5,355 nt of DNA, from positions 2,335-7,689 of the forward strand of contig PLUJ01000213.1 in NCBI GenBank assembly GCA_003165455.1, in the 5' to 3' direction. Below the pieces are notes generated by a model. The model saw nothing but the letters and a program-made list of their open reading frames with translations. It searched no databases and was not told the origin of the DNA. The first letter of the stretch is position 1, and each line of letters starts with the position of its first letter. Below, in pieces: positions 1 to 5,059 of this stretch. This stretch comes from Acidobacteriaceae bacterium (lineage in GTDB: Bacteria > Acidobacteriota > Terriglobia > Terriglobales > Acidobacteriaceae). The position numbers and the translations under genes were made by a program.

Positions 1-1158
1 GCCTCGAAACGCAAGCTCTCCCATATGAAATAGGGGGCCCTCGGTGACCTCCAAATGGTAGCTCACGGACTGGGCAGCCTGATCATAGGCAGCGTTGGCC
101 TTAATGGCCGCCGTCACATAACCGCGGGTTCCGTAAAGCTGCTGCACCATCCGGAGATCGTCCTCCAGTTGAACCGTATTCGCAGGCTGGCCGGTCTTCG
201 CGTGAAGAAGCGGCTGGAGCGCGTCAGTGGGGATTGCCTTATTTCCTGACCATTCCCAGCCGCTCAGCTTGTATTGAATTCCCGGCGTGATCGACAGCAT
301 CACATCAACGTGAGTAATCGCGCGTCGTTCATCCCTCGGATCGTTTGATTCACTCTCTTGCCCATGAACCACTCTCGGTTCTGGCGCAGCGCACGCAGCC
401 TTCAGGTATCCGCGCTCGTGATAGACCGGCATTACATCCCGGTCGATGAATGATGCCAGGACCGCGTGCGAATACTCGCGAGAGGAAAGCCTTTCCGCAG
501 CCGCCTGAAGCTGCGGCAATTCAGATCCTGCTCCGCTAAACTCTACACGATCGATGCGGATCGTGACGTTCGAGACTCTGTAGTCAATCGAATCCAGATG
601 CCCGCTTTTGTCCTCCGTGCGTACGTAGTCAACGTGCCCGGGAATCGCCCCTTCGACCAGCAAAGCCTGCAGCACGTCCGAAACCTGCTCCGGCAACCGG
701 CCATTGGTCGGCAGCTCGCCGTCAAACAGCGGGACGCGCTCATGAATTTTTCGGAGCAACTCCTGGTCGGAAAACCACACGAAGTCCGCGAATCGGGCTG
801 GAACGAACCTGTCCGCATCGCTGACCTGAAAGGCGAGTTTGGTCCCCGCCGACGAGTAAGTAAACGTGTAGGCAATGTCGTTGAAGGCTCCGCTCTCTCC
901 GAGTTGGCGGGAAGCCTTGCGGAACTCATCTTCGTCCGCAACGGTACCCAGCATGAGCCCGCTCGCTGCGCCAATCTCCGGAGACTTAAACCGCTTGCTT
1001 CCCGTGGCAGTAATATCGATTAGCTTGCGGTCCGCTGCGGGAATCGATGGCTTGGTCTGGGCCAGAGCTGGACACATTGCCCAGCAGCACAAGAGATTCA
1101 CAAAGAGCGCGTGCACCCCTTTTGAAACAAGAGCTCTCGTTTGCCGGCCTCCGCGCAT
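1..1158 (-). CDS. Omp85/BamA-like outer-membrane assembly protein, tandem POTRA domains (C-terminus outside window)
   Basis: The minus strand is open from 1158 to the window edge (386 residues, no stop), so the protein is truncated by the window, not by mutation. The N-terminus is a Sec signal peptide: basic start, hydrophobic stretch at about residues 17-33, ALA cleavage site before Q34. After it come repeated POTRA-like units with the beta-alpha-alpha-beta-beta pattern: about 46-116, 119-198, 199-292 (with a charged insert near 266-280) and 294-374, and a fifth begins at about 377. Typical POTRA features are FRKASRQLGESGAFNDI (80-95), VYHERGYLKAA (245-255), WEWSGNKAI (301-309) and QLYGTRGYVTA (340-350). 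POTRA proteins of the Omp85 superfamily are periplasmic arms in front of a 16-strand barrel that inserts or exports outer-membrane proteins; the barrel would lie beyond position 1. BamA, a TamA-like protein or another Omp85 paralogue are all possible. The ATG at 1158 lacks a clear Shine-Dalgarno; the in-frame stop at 1201-1203 limits upstream alternatives to the GTG at 1191. Confidence 0.85.
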   Translation of the reverse strand, partial: MRGGRQTRALVSKGVHALFVNLLCCWAMCPALAQTKPSIPAADRKLIDITATGSKRFKSPEIGAASGLMLGTVADEDEFRKASRQLGESGAFNDIAYTFTYSSAGTKLAFQVSDADRFVPARFADFVWFSDQELLRKIHERVPLFDGELPTNGRLPEQVSDVLQALLVEGAIPGHVDYVRTEDKSGHLDSIDYRVSNVTIRIDRVEFSGAGSELPQLQAAAERLSSREYSHAVLASFIDRDVMPVYHERGYLKAACAAPEPRVVHGQESESNDPRDERRAITHVDVMLSITPGIQYKLSGWEWSGNKAIPTDALQPLLHAKTGQPANTVQLEDDLRMVQQLYGTRGYVTAAIKANAAYDQAAQSVSYHLEVTEGPLFHMGELAFRG

Positions 1159-1246
1159 GGTCAAATCAAATACTACGGCACCGGCGCACACCCCGCGAAA
1201 TCATTCATCCCAAGCGCGGGATGCGTCGCAACCCGTACCATGTTCC

Positions 1247-1286
1247 TTGTTGATGGTTCTCTTGTTGATTGAGCTTCTTTGTTGGA
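1247..1286 (-). repeat. Three short direct repeats in the leader of the POTRA-protein gene
   Basis: TTGTTGAT occurs at 1247-1254 and 1262-1269, and a variant, TTGTTGGA, at 1279-1286 (plus-strand reading; ATCAACAA in the transcript). The steps are 15 and 17 bp. They fall in the first part of the predicted 5' leader. The function is unknown: they could be a protein or sRNA binding region, or chance low-complexity sequence. Confidence 0.4.
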
Positions 1287-1291
1287 CTAAG

Positions 1292-1320
1292 AATTTACTG
1301 CGCGTTGAGATGAGCATCAA
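1292..1320 (-). promoter_or_regulatory. Candidate sigma-70 promoter of the POTRA-protein gene
   Basis: On the minus strand TTGATG (1320-1315) and TAAATT (1297-1292) are separated by exactly 17 bp. Each matches the vegetative consensus at 4 of 6 positions. A transcript starting near 1285 would carry a leader of about 127 nt before the ATG at 1158. The site lies between the peroxidase stop codon (1353) and the POTRA gene, so it would allow transcription independent of the peroxidase. This is pattern matching only; acidobacterial promoters are poorly characterised. Confidence 0.4.
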
Positions 1321-1352
1321 GGTTGCTGAGCACGGAAAAACGTCAGCTGGCC

Positions 1353-1931
1353 TTATTTTTTCAGTTTCTGCTCAATCGCGGAGGTTATTTCCTTAGAATC
1401 CGGCGTGACGGCCGGCTCGAAGCGCTGCACCACGTTCCCGTTGCGGTCGATCAGGAACTTGGTGAAGTTCCACTTGATATCGCCCCGGATGCCGGGAGAG
1501 GTATCTTTGGTGAGGTAGCCGTAGAGCGGAGTTTGGTCGGACCCTTTGACCGAAATCTTGGAATAAATCGGGAAGGTCACGGAATATTTGCGGGTGCAGA
1601 AAGTCTTTATCTCTTCGTTCGTTCCAGGCTCTTGGGAACCGAAATTGTTGGCAGGAAAGCCCAGGATCACGAACCCCTGATCCTTGTACTTCTCGTAGGT
1701 CGCCTCCAGCGCACTATATTGCGGCGTGTAGCCGCACTGGCTGGCTACGTTGACCACCAGAACGACTTTGCCTTTGTAATCGGCCAACGGCGCCGGCTTG
1801 CCGTCGATGGAGTTCAGCGTGAAGGAGTAAATGCCCGAGGCAGCAAATAACGATCCAGCCATTGTCAGCAAAACTCCAAACGAAAGCCAGCCACGAAGGC
1901 GGAAGACCAACTGCAAGAGCGACGTTTTCAT
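1353..1931 (-). CDS. gpx: Exported Cys-type glutathione peroxidase (probably thioredoxin-dependent)
   Basis: This 192-residue protein belongs to the GPx family, which reduces H2O2 and organic or lipid hydroperoxides. The first signature, NVASQCGYT (61-69), holds the peroxidatic Cys66 in place of selenocysteine. The second, LGFPANNFGSQEPG (90-103), holds the catalytic Gln100, and KWNFTKFLID (153-162) holds Trp154 and Asn155, so the Cys-Gln-Trp-Asn tetrad is complete. Cys112 in FCTRKY sits where plant and insect thioredoxin-dependent enzymes carry the resolving Cys. The middle, non-essential Cys of the FPCNQF motif is Ala94 here. The N-terminus has a basic stretch and a hydrophobic segment (about 15-30) ending SLFA, so export to the periplasm or membrane anchoring is likely. 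The ATG at 1931 is preceded by GGGAG at 1942-1938 with 6-nt spacing. A longer start at 1988 would lie upstream of the predicted -10 box and is unlikely. The gene lies downstream of an unknown small gene (67-nt gap) and upstream of the POTRA gene. Confidence 0.93.
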   Translation of the reverse strand: MKTSLLQLVFRLRGWLSFGVLLTMAGSLFAASGIYSFTLNSIDGKPAPLADYKGKVVLVVNVASQCGYTPQYSALEATYEKYKDQGFVILGFPANNFGSQEPGTNEEIKTFCTRKYSVTFPIYSKISVKGSDQTPLYGYLTKDTSPGIRGDIKWNFTKFLIDRNGNVVQRFEPAVTPDSKEITSAIEQKLKK

Positions 1932-1956
1932 AGCACACTCCCAGTTTACCCTTCGG

Positions 1957-1962
1957 ATTATA
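1957..1962 (-). promoter_or_regulatory. -10 box of the glutathione peroxidase promoter
   Basis: A perfect TATAAT lies on the minus strand at 1962-1957, 25 nt before the ATG at 1931. Transcription would begin near 1950, giving a leader of about 19 nt that contains the GGGAG ribosome site. No good -35 hexamer is present at 16-18 bp; that region is instead occupied by a palindrome (1983-1994), suggesting activator dependence or repression. Confidence 0.5.
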
Positions 1963-1982
1963 CAGAGAGCCCGCCACCCAGA

Positions 1983-1994
1983 CAGCACGTGCTG
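1983..1994. promoter_or_regulatory. 12-bp perfect palindrome, candidate operator upstream of the peroxidase gene
   Basis: CAGCACGTGCTG is its own reverse complement over all 12 bases. The flanking G/C pair at 1981 and 1996 also matches, with a mismatch at 1982/1995. It begins 4 nt after the stop codon of the 112-residue gene and overlaps the -35 position relative to the TATAAT at 1957-1962. With no spacer between its arms it would make a poor RNA hairpin, so a site for a dimeric DNA-binding protein fits better than a terminator. The regulator is unknown. Confidence 0.4.
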
Positions 1995-1998
1995 CCGT

Positions 1999-2337
1999 TC
2001 AAACCGTGTTGCTCAGAAGCGGCTGCTTACTGCTGTGCTTTACCACTCTTTCTACCATCTTCATCGCTCGGATGGTCTCCGAAGGCCGTGGTGCCTGATG
2101 GTCCGTAGCCTCCTGCAGGCCTTCTTCGATGGCATCCATCGCCAGGCATGACCGCTCCAGAACCAGCAAAAGATATTTTAGGGCGATCGGGCGATCGGCA
2201 GGATGAATCAGCTCCCACCAACGGCGGATCGACTCCTGTACTTCAACCTCCGATTTCTCACCAACAACGAGGCTATCCACCAACCGGTAAACCTTACTTT
2301 TGATTGCTTGATACGAGACGGAGACTTCTTGGGGCAT
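1999..2337 (-). CDS. Small hypothetical protein, mostly helical
   Basis: I do not recognise this 112-residue protein. It has no signal peptide or membrane segment and reads as largely alpha-helical: a helix at about 8-25, a charged amphipathic helix with a Trp pair, ESIRRWWELIHPADRP (35-50), a leucine-rich helix KYLLLVLERSCLAMDAIEEGL (54-74), then a Pro-containing linker and a last helix, ETIRAMKMVERVVKH (87-101). The open frame extends upstream to 2436, with ATG codons at 2436 and 2427. However, the extra 33 codons use AGA, AGG, AGT and TCA freely and look non-coding, so I take the ATG at 2337, although neither start has a clear Shine-Dalgarno. The protein may be cytoplasmic. It is co-oriented with the downstream peroxidase gene, but that gene appears to have its own promoter, so a functional link is not implied. 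Confidence 0.6.
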   Translation of the reverse strand: MPQEVSVSYQAIKSKVYRLVDSLVVGEKSEVEVQESIRRWWELIHPADRPIALKYLLLVLERSCLAMDAIEEGLQEATDHQAPRPSETIRAMKMVERVVKHSSKQPLLSNTV

Positions 2338-2648
2338 GGGGTTAGGAATGCTAGGAGAACTTGAGCAATCGTCTGTCCAAACCCAACCGCTTCGACTACC
2401 CCTTCTTTTGCCCCGTTCGTGGTTCATCCATTCCATGAATGGAAGAAATCGTTTCGGGATATATGAATTCTGGAATTTCCCTGCAGCCTTGGCACACTCA
2501 GCTCCATGCCAATACGAATATCCAAGACCAGCTCAACCAGCAGGTTACAATGTTCCGCTCTTCGAAAAACGCAGCCCTTCCAATTGGTGTAATCGCGGCC
2601 GCGGAGCGCGGATTGCTAAGAAGTTAAATATGAACCCATGGAGGTTGG
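2338..2648. other. Intergenic region between divergent genes, no convincing gene
   Basis: This 311-bp stretch separates the minus-strand 112-residue gene from the plus-strand secreted-protein gene, so it should hold both promoters. I find no convincing -35/-10 pair for either. An AT-rich TAAATA (about 2624-2630) just before the plus-strand gene is the only -10-like element, and it lacks a partner. A 62-codon plus-strand open frame at 2439-2627 has no Shine-Dalgarno and no recognisable protein features. Confidence 0.5.
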
Positions 2649-3239
2649 ATGAGAACTTTAGCGTGGATTTTTGCATTCACTTTTTTGCTGGCCACTTTTA
2701 CGCATGCGCAGACCCCGGAAGGGTCGGCTGCCTCGCCCGAAAGCCCCACGACTGCCGAAGATCGGATGTTCTTCCCAAAGGATATGTTCTGGGGATGGGC
2801 TCAAGTCGACGTAGCTCCTCCGCATAATGAGATTGATCCGAACCTTTGCGCAGGGAATGCCGAACAATACGGAGGAGTAAACGCTCCCTGTAGCATGTTC
2901 GCCCGTTACATGCTGTCTGGAATGCTTGAGGTACGTCCCTTCGGTCGCACTGAGTTGCGCCGTTTTATGCTTTTCGGGGCGCCCAGCTTTCTTTTTGGCA
3001 AGAATGTCCCACAGACTCTCTATACGTGGTCCCCAGATGCCATCGGCGTCGAGCATTCCTGGGGTTTCGGTATTTACATCGGCAAGGGTTTTGAGTTTCG
3101 CGCTACGCAACATTTCCTGTTTGACCGCTTGGGAGCGCGAGACAAGAATCTCGGCACGGCCGACTTAGGCAATAACGGACCCTGGGGACGATACTTCGCT
3201 ATGGGCGTGCGCAAGACTTTCGGGACAAGGAGATGGTAA
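2649..3239 (+). CDS. Secreted, probably outer-membrane beta-barrel-like protein of unknown function
   Basis: This 196-residue protein starts with a clear Sec signal peptide: MRTLAWIFAFTFLLATFTHA, cleaved before Q21. The ATG is preceded by GGAGG at 2640-2644 with a 4-nt spacer. A Ser/Pro/Thr-rich linker (23-37) follows. The rest is rich in aromatics and glycine and has alternating strand-like segments: 83-96, FMLFGAPSFLFGK (106-118), GVEHSWGFGIYIG (133-145), KGFEFRATQHFLF (146-158) and RYFAMGVRKTF (181-191). The chain ends in Trp; a terminal aromatic residue is typical of barrel proteins recognised by the Bam machinery, though RRW is not a standard signal. Cys67 and Cys81 could form a disulfide in an outer loop. 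The length suits a small 8-strand barrel or a beta-sandwich. I do not recognise a family; PagL-like lipid A deacylase motifs are absent. It converges on the DUF2934 gene. Confidence 0.75.
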   Translation: MRTLAWIFAFTFLLATFTHAQTPEGSAASPESPTTAEDRMFFPKDMFWGWAQVDVAPPHNEIDPNLCAGNAEQYGGVNAPCSMFARYMLSGMLEVRPFGRTELRRFMLFGAPSFLFGKNVPQTLYTWSPDAIGVEHSWGFGIYIGKGFEFRATQHFLFDRLGARDKNLGTADLGNNGPWGRYFAMGVRKTFGTRRW

Positions 3240-3260
3240 AAGCACTTTCGAGCATCGAGC

Positions 3261-3554
3261 TCAGCTCGCGTCCGCGTCCGAGGTTGACGAGTCCGTCAAA
3301 GCAAACTCCAGCTTTCCAGCCGGACCGAAGGCTTCGGCGTCCTCTGAAGCAATCCGGTTCCGGCTTCGTCGGTAAAGGGGAGCTAGGATGCTGTTCTCAA
3401 GCACAGTCTCCTCCGCCTGCACCCAGTCCCGCAGGGCGTGGCCATCCTCTTGCCCGCGCTGATCGTAAATGTGCTGCGCGTGCATCCTGACTTTTCTTTC
3501 CAGCAGCTCTGTCATGAGCTCCTGCTGCTTCTTCCTGCGCGTTTCACTATCCAC
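3261..3554 (-). CDS. DUF2934 domain protein
   Basis: This 97-residue cytoplasmic protein carries the DUF2934 signature at about 20-52: a basic helix, then HIYDQRGQEDGHALRDWVQA (28-47) and EETVL. In the family this reads roughly as an R-A-Y-E-L-Y-x-x-R-G pattern followed by GH-x-L-x-DW-x-x-AE. The function of DUF2934 is unknown; it is frequent in acidobacteria and some proteobacteria. The N-terminal 20 residues are strongly charged and helical. The C-terminal 30 residues are acidic and Ser/Thr/Asp-rich, probably disordered, and not part of the domain. Translation starts at GTG (3554): a consensus AAGGAG lies 5 nt upstream. The gene ends 21 bp from the convergent secreted-protein gene. Confidence 0.85.
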   Translation of the reverse strand: MDSETRRKKQQELMTELLERKVRMHAQHIYDQRGQEDGHALRDWVQAEETVLENSILAPLYRRSRNRIASEDAEAFGPAGKLEFALTDSSTSDADAS

Positions 3555-3559
3555 AACGA

Positions 3560-3565
3560 CTCCTT
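3560..3565 (-). promoter_or_regulatory. Shine-Dalgarno that fixes the GTG start of the DUF2934 gene
   Basis: AAGGAG on the minus strand (3565-3560) is followed by a 5-nt spacer and GTG at 3554. It is the strongest ribosome-binding site on this strand near the gene and decides the start. Confidence 0.75.
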
Positions 3566-3627
3566 AACTGTTCAAAGAAACGGATCTTATACCCCCATGA
3601 TACTGGAAAGATGTTAATAAAAGGTTA

Positions 3628-3645
3628 CATCCGGAAGGTTGGATG
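3628..3645. repeat. Short inverted repeat CATCC-N8-GGATG, flanked by GGTTAC direct repeats
   Basis: CATCC (3628-3632) and GGATG (3641-3645) are perfect complements around an 8-nt spacer. GGTTAC occurs on both edges, at 3623-3628 and 3645-3650. If the TATACT at 3659-3654 is a -10 box, this element would sit at the transcription start, where a repressor could bind. It could equally be chance. Confidence 0.3.
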
Positions 3646-3665
3646 GTTACCAAAGTATAATCATA

Positions 3666-3679
3666 TCACCAAGGGGTGA
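3666..3679. repeat. Hairpin TCACC-AAGG-GGTGA
   Basis: A perfect 5-bp stem closes a 4-nt loop in the AT-rich region upstream of the DUF2934 gene. No T-run follows on either strand, so it is not an intrinsic terminator. Its role is unknown. Confidence 0.3.
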
Positions 3680-3729
3680 ATCCGGAGCGAAAAACCGGCA
3701 ATTAGTCGTCATTAAACACTTTATTTTCA

Positions 3730-3746
3730 AATACATGATATGTATT
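3730..3746 (-). terminator. AT-rich hairpin just after the DHS-like gene, possible weak terminator
   Basis: AATACAT (3730-3736) and ATGTATT (3740-3746) form a perfect 7-bp inverted repeat around the loop GAT. It starts 3 nt after the stop codon of the DHS-like gene. Position favours a terminator, but the stem is AT-rich and is followed on the minus strand only by a short TTTG and A-rich sequence, so an operator-like site is an alternative. Confidence 0.3.
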
Positions 3747-3749
3747 CAT

Positions 3750-4925
3750 TTATTTTTTGACCGTTGCAGCCTTCGATTTGCTGACCTTGCTTCCCTTCCT
3801 ATCCAAGCGCTCGAAAACCGCCGCTACAATCAAAGGCAGTCCCACAGTGGCATCCACAAAAACCTCGCCAAATCTGCCCCCCTCCGCCGGAGGCACGAAC
3901 TTTCCCCACGACACCGCCTCGCTATAAGGACTGCCCGACAATCCGCCCCAATAAACCGGCTCCGGACAAATCCGCAGCCCATAGTGATAACGCTTCAGCG
4001 GAACATTCTCCCCCAGTCTCCGGTGCCGCAATTCGCAGAACGGACCAAACTGCTGCGACCAGTTCCGCGGCACTCCGCCGCCGATGGTTAGAATGCCCAG
4101 CTTTTTCTGCCGCAGCAACGTCGCGGCAAAGTGCTCCAGATCCTCAAAAGGATCGAAGCGAATCTTGTGCCTTCCCGTGGACTCCCGCAGACGATTGTTC
4201 AGCGCCGTATCCAAACCCATCTCCGAATCGCTGAATGCCGGCACAAACACCGGCACTCCCATCTGATGCGCAGACTTCAGAATTCCGCGCTGTTCACCGG
4301 CGTGCTTCGCCAGATACGCTCCGATTGCGTGATTTAACTTATACGAGCACATCGTTTCGCTATGGTCCCAGCCCTCCAGCACCGCCGACATCACTTCTTC
4401 CACATCGTCAAGATTCTGCTCAGGCTCCAGCGTGTCATACACGCGGTTGTATCCCTGTTCGTAGAGTTCCTCGTCACTCACTTCCGGATTGTGCCGATAG
4501 TGCGCGCGCCCTGTCGCCTCCACCAGTCCATGCGCCATCAGCGCCCCAGTCGAAACTACCGCGTTGATGATTCCGCGATCGATCAACTCGGTCACGATCA
4601 GGCCCTGCTTGGCCACAGTCATGGCGCCCGAGAGCGTCATCACCACGAAACAATCTTCATCCCGCGCCATCGCCTCCAGCACATCGGCGGCTTCGCCGAG
4701 CTGCCGCCCGGTGAAAGCGGTCTTCGACATAGCTCGCACCAGATCGTCAATCGACTTCACTTTCGTCAAATCCAGCGGCTCCAGCGGAATCAGCTTGTCT
4801 TCAATCGGATTGTGCAACTTGCGCTCGATTCCCTCGCCTTGATGCCCGGCGCCCGCGTGCGGCTTCGCCGCTGAATGCCCGTCTCTATAATGCCCGTCCT
4901 TATTATGATGATTGTTGTTTTTCAA
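3750..4925 (-). CDS. Deoxyhypusine-synthase-family protein, probable polyamine aminobutyltransferase
   Basis: This 391-residue protein is full length for the family of NAD-dependent enzymes that take the aminobutyl group of spermidine and move it to an acceptor: eIF5A lysine in eukaryotes and archaea, putrescine in homospermidine synthases. Rossmann-like elements are FVVMTLSGAM (93-102) and NAVVSTGALMAHG (121-133). The C-terminal hallmark SEAVSWGK (335-342) and FVDATVGLPLIVAAVF (356-371) match the end of human DHS. The motif ILTIGGGVPRNW (278-289) aligns with human GGGVVKHH, whose lysine forms the imine intermediate; here it is Arg287. Residues 1-38 are a His-rich, hydrophilic tail and 376-391 a Lys/Ser-rich tail, both outside the fold. 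The start is TTG at 4925 because GGGAGGTGA lies just upstream; the other in-frame TTG at 4946 has no ribosome site. With no eIF5A in bacteria, and with the divergent aguB neighbour, a polyamine role (homospermidine or spermidine formation) is inferred, not shown. Confidence 0.9.
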   Translation of the reverse strand: MKNNNHHNKDGHYRDGHSAAKPHAGAGHQGEGIERKLHNPIEDKLIPLEPLDLTKVKSIDDLVRAMSKTAFTGRQLGEAADVLEAMARDEDCFVVMTLSGAMTVAKQGLIVTELIDRGIINAVVSTGALMAHGLVEATGRAHYRHNPEVSDEELYEQGYNRVYDTLEPEQNLDDVEEVMSAVLEGWDHSETMCSYKLNHAIGAYLAKHAGEQRGILKSAHQMGVPVFVPAFSDSEMGLDTALNNRLRESTGRHKIRFDPFEDLEHFAATLLRQKKLGILTIGGGVPRNWSQQFGPFCELRHRRLGENVPLKRYHYGLRICPEPVYWGGLSGSPYSEAVSWGKFVPPAEGGRFGEVFVDATVGLPLIVAAVFERLDRKGSKVSKSKAATVKK

Positions 4926-4929
4926 AAAA

Positions 4930-4938
4930 ATCACCTCC
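4930..4938 (-). promoter_or_regulatory. Shine-Dalgarno that fixes the TTG start of the DHS-like gene
   Basis: GGAGGTGA on the minus strand (from 4938) is nearly a full anti-16S match. The GGAGG core ends 8 nt before the TTG at 4925. It lies inside the longer frame beginning at 4946 and so argues against that start. Confidence 0.75.
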
Positions 4939-5029
4939 CACGGCAATTCGGATATGCCGCATCAATTACTTTACAGGATGAAAGTTAGAGGATGCCATCA
5001 TCGTGCTCGGCGCTTCGCCCTGACGCAAA

Positions 5030-5038
5030 TGCTATATT
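5030..5038 (+). promoter_or_regulatory. Candidate extended -10 promoter of aguB
   Basis: TGC followed by TATATT fits the extended -10 form (TGn plus a -10 hexamer at 5 of 6). There is no good -35, which extended -10 promoters can tolerate. Transcription near 5045 would give a very short leader that still holds the AAGGA at 5046-5050. The region 4926-5059 is shared with the divergent DHS-like gene, whose own promoter I could not identify. Confidence 0.35.
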
Positions 5039-5059
5039 GATCGGCAAGGAAGAGATCGC

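Larger units (their letters stand above)
3555..3749. other. AT-rich intergenic region with three small inverted repeats
   Basis: These 195 bp between the start of the DUF2934 gene and the end of the DHS-like gene are clearly richer in A+T than the flanking genes. They contain inverted repeats at 3628-3645, 3666-3679 and 3730-3746. Minus-strand -10-like hexamers TATACT (3659-3654) and TATAAG (3591-3586) could serve the DUF2934 gene, but neither has a good -35 at the right distance. No open frame here looks coding. Confidence 0.5.

Noticed and set aside
543..974. 143-codon minus-strand open frame, and several long plus-strand frames over 55-1396
   Set aside because: They overlap the POTRA-protein frame, which has a signal peptide and domain repeats. 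The alternatives are Arg/Ser/Pro-rich, typical of shadow frames in GC-rich DNA.
1329..1351. Possible terminator hairpin after the peroxidase gene (GCTG...CAGC on the minus strand)
   Set aside because: The stem needs a 3-nt bulge, the T-run sits in the loop, and no T-tract follows the hairpin.
1932..1988. Longer start for the glutathione peroxidase (19 extra residues)
   Set aside because: The extension would begin upstream of the perfect TATAAT box and bury the signal peptide; ATG 1931 has a proper ribosome site.
2439..2627. 62-codon plus-strand open frame upstream of the secreted-protein gene
   Set aside because: It has no Shine-Dalgarno, no recognisable domain or signal, and a composition that does not stand out. 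A real small gene cannot be excluded but is not supported.
2658..3113. 151-codon minus-strand frame opposite the secreted-protein gene
   Set aside because: It is antisense to a frame with a clear signal peptide and ribosome site; its protein has no family features.
3240..3266. Possible bidirectional terminator between the convergent secreted-protein and DUF2934 genes (GAGC...GCTC and CGAGC-TGA-GCTCG)
   Set aside because: Stems are only 4-5 bp and mutually exclusive. The nearby TTTT on the minus strand is 9 nt away from the stem, so it is not a convincing intrinsic terminator.
4362..4874. 170-codon plus-strand frame rich in His and Arg
   Set aside because: It is antisense to the DHS-like gene, which is certain; the His-rich look comes from reverse-strand codons.
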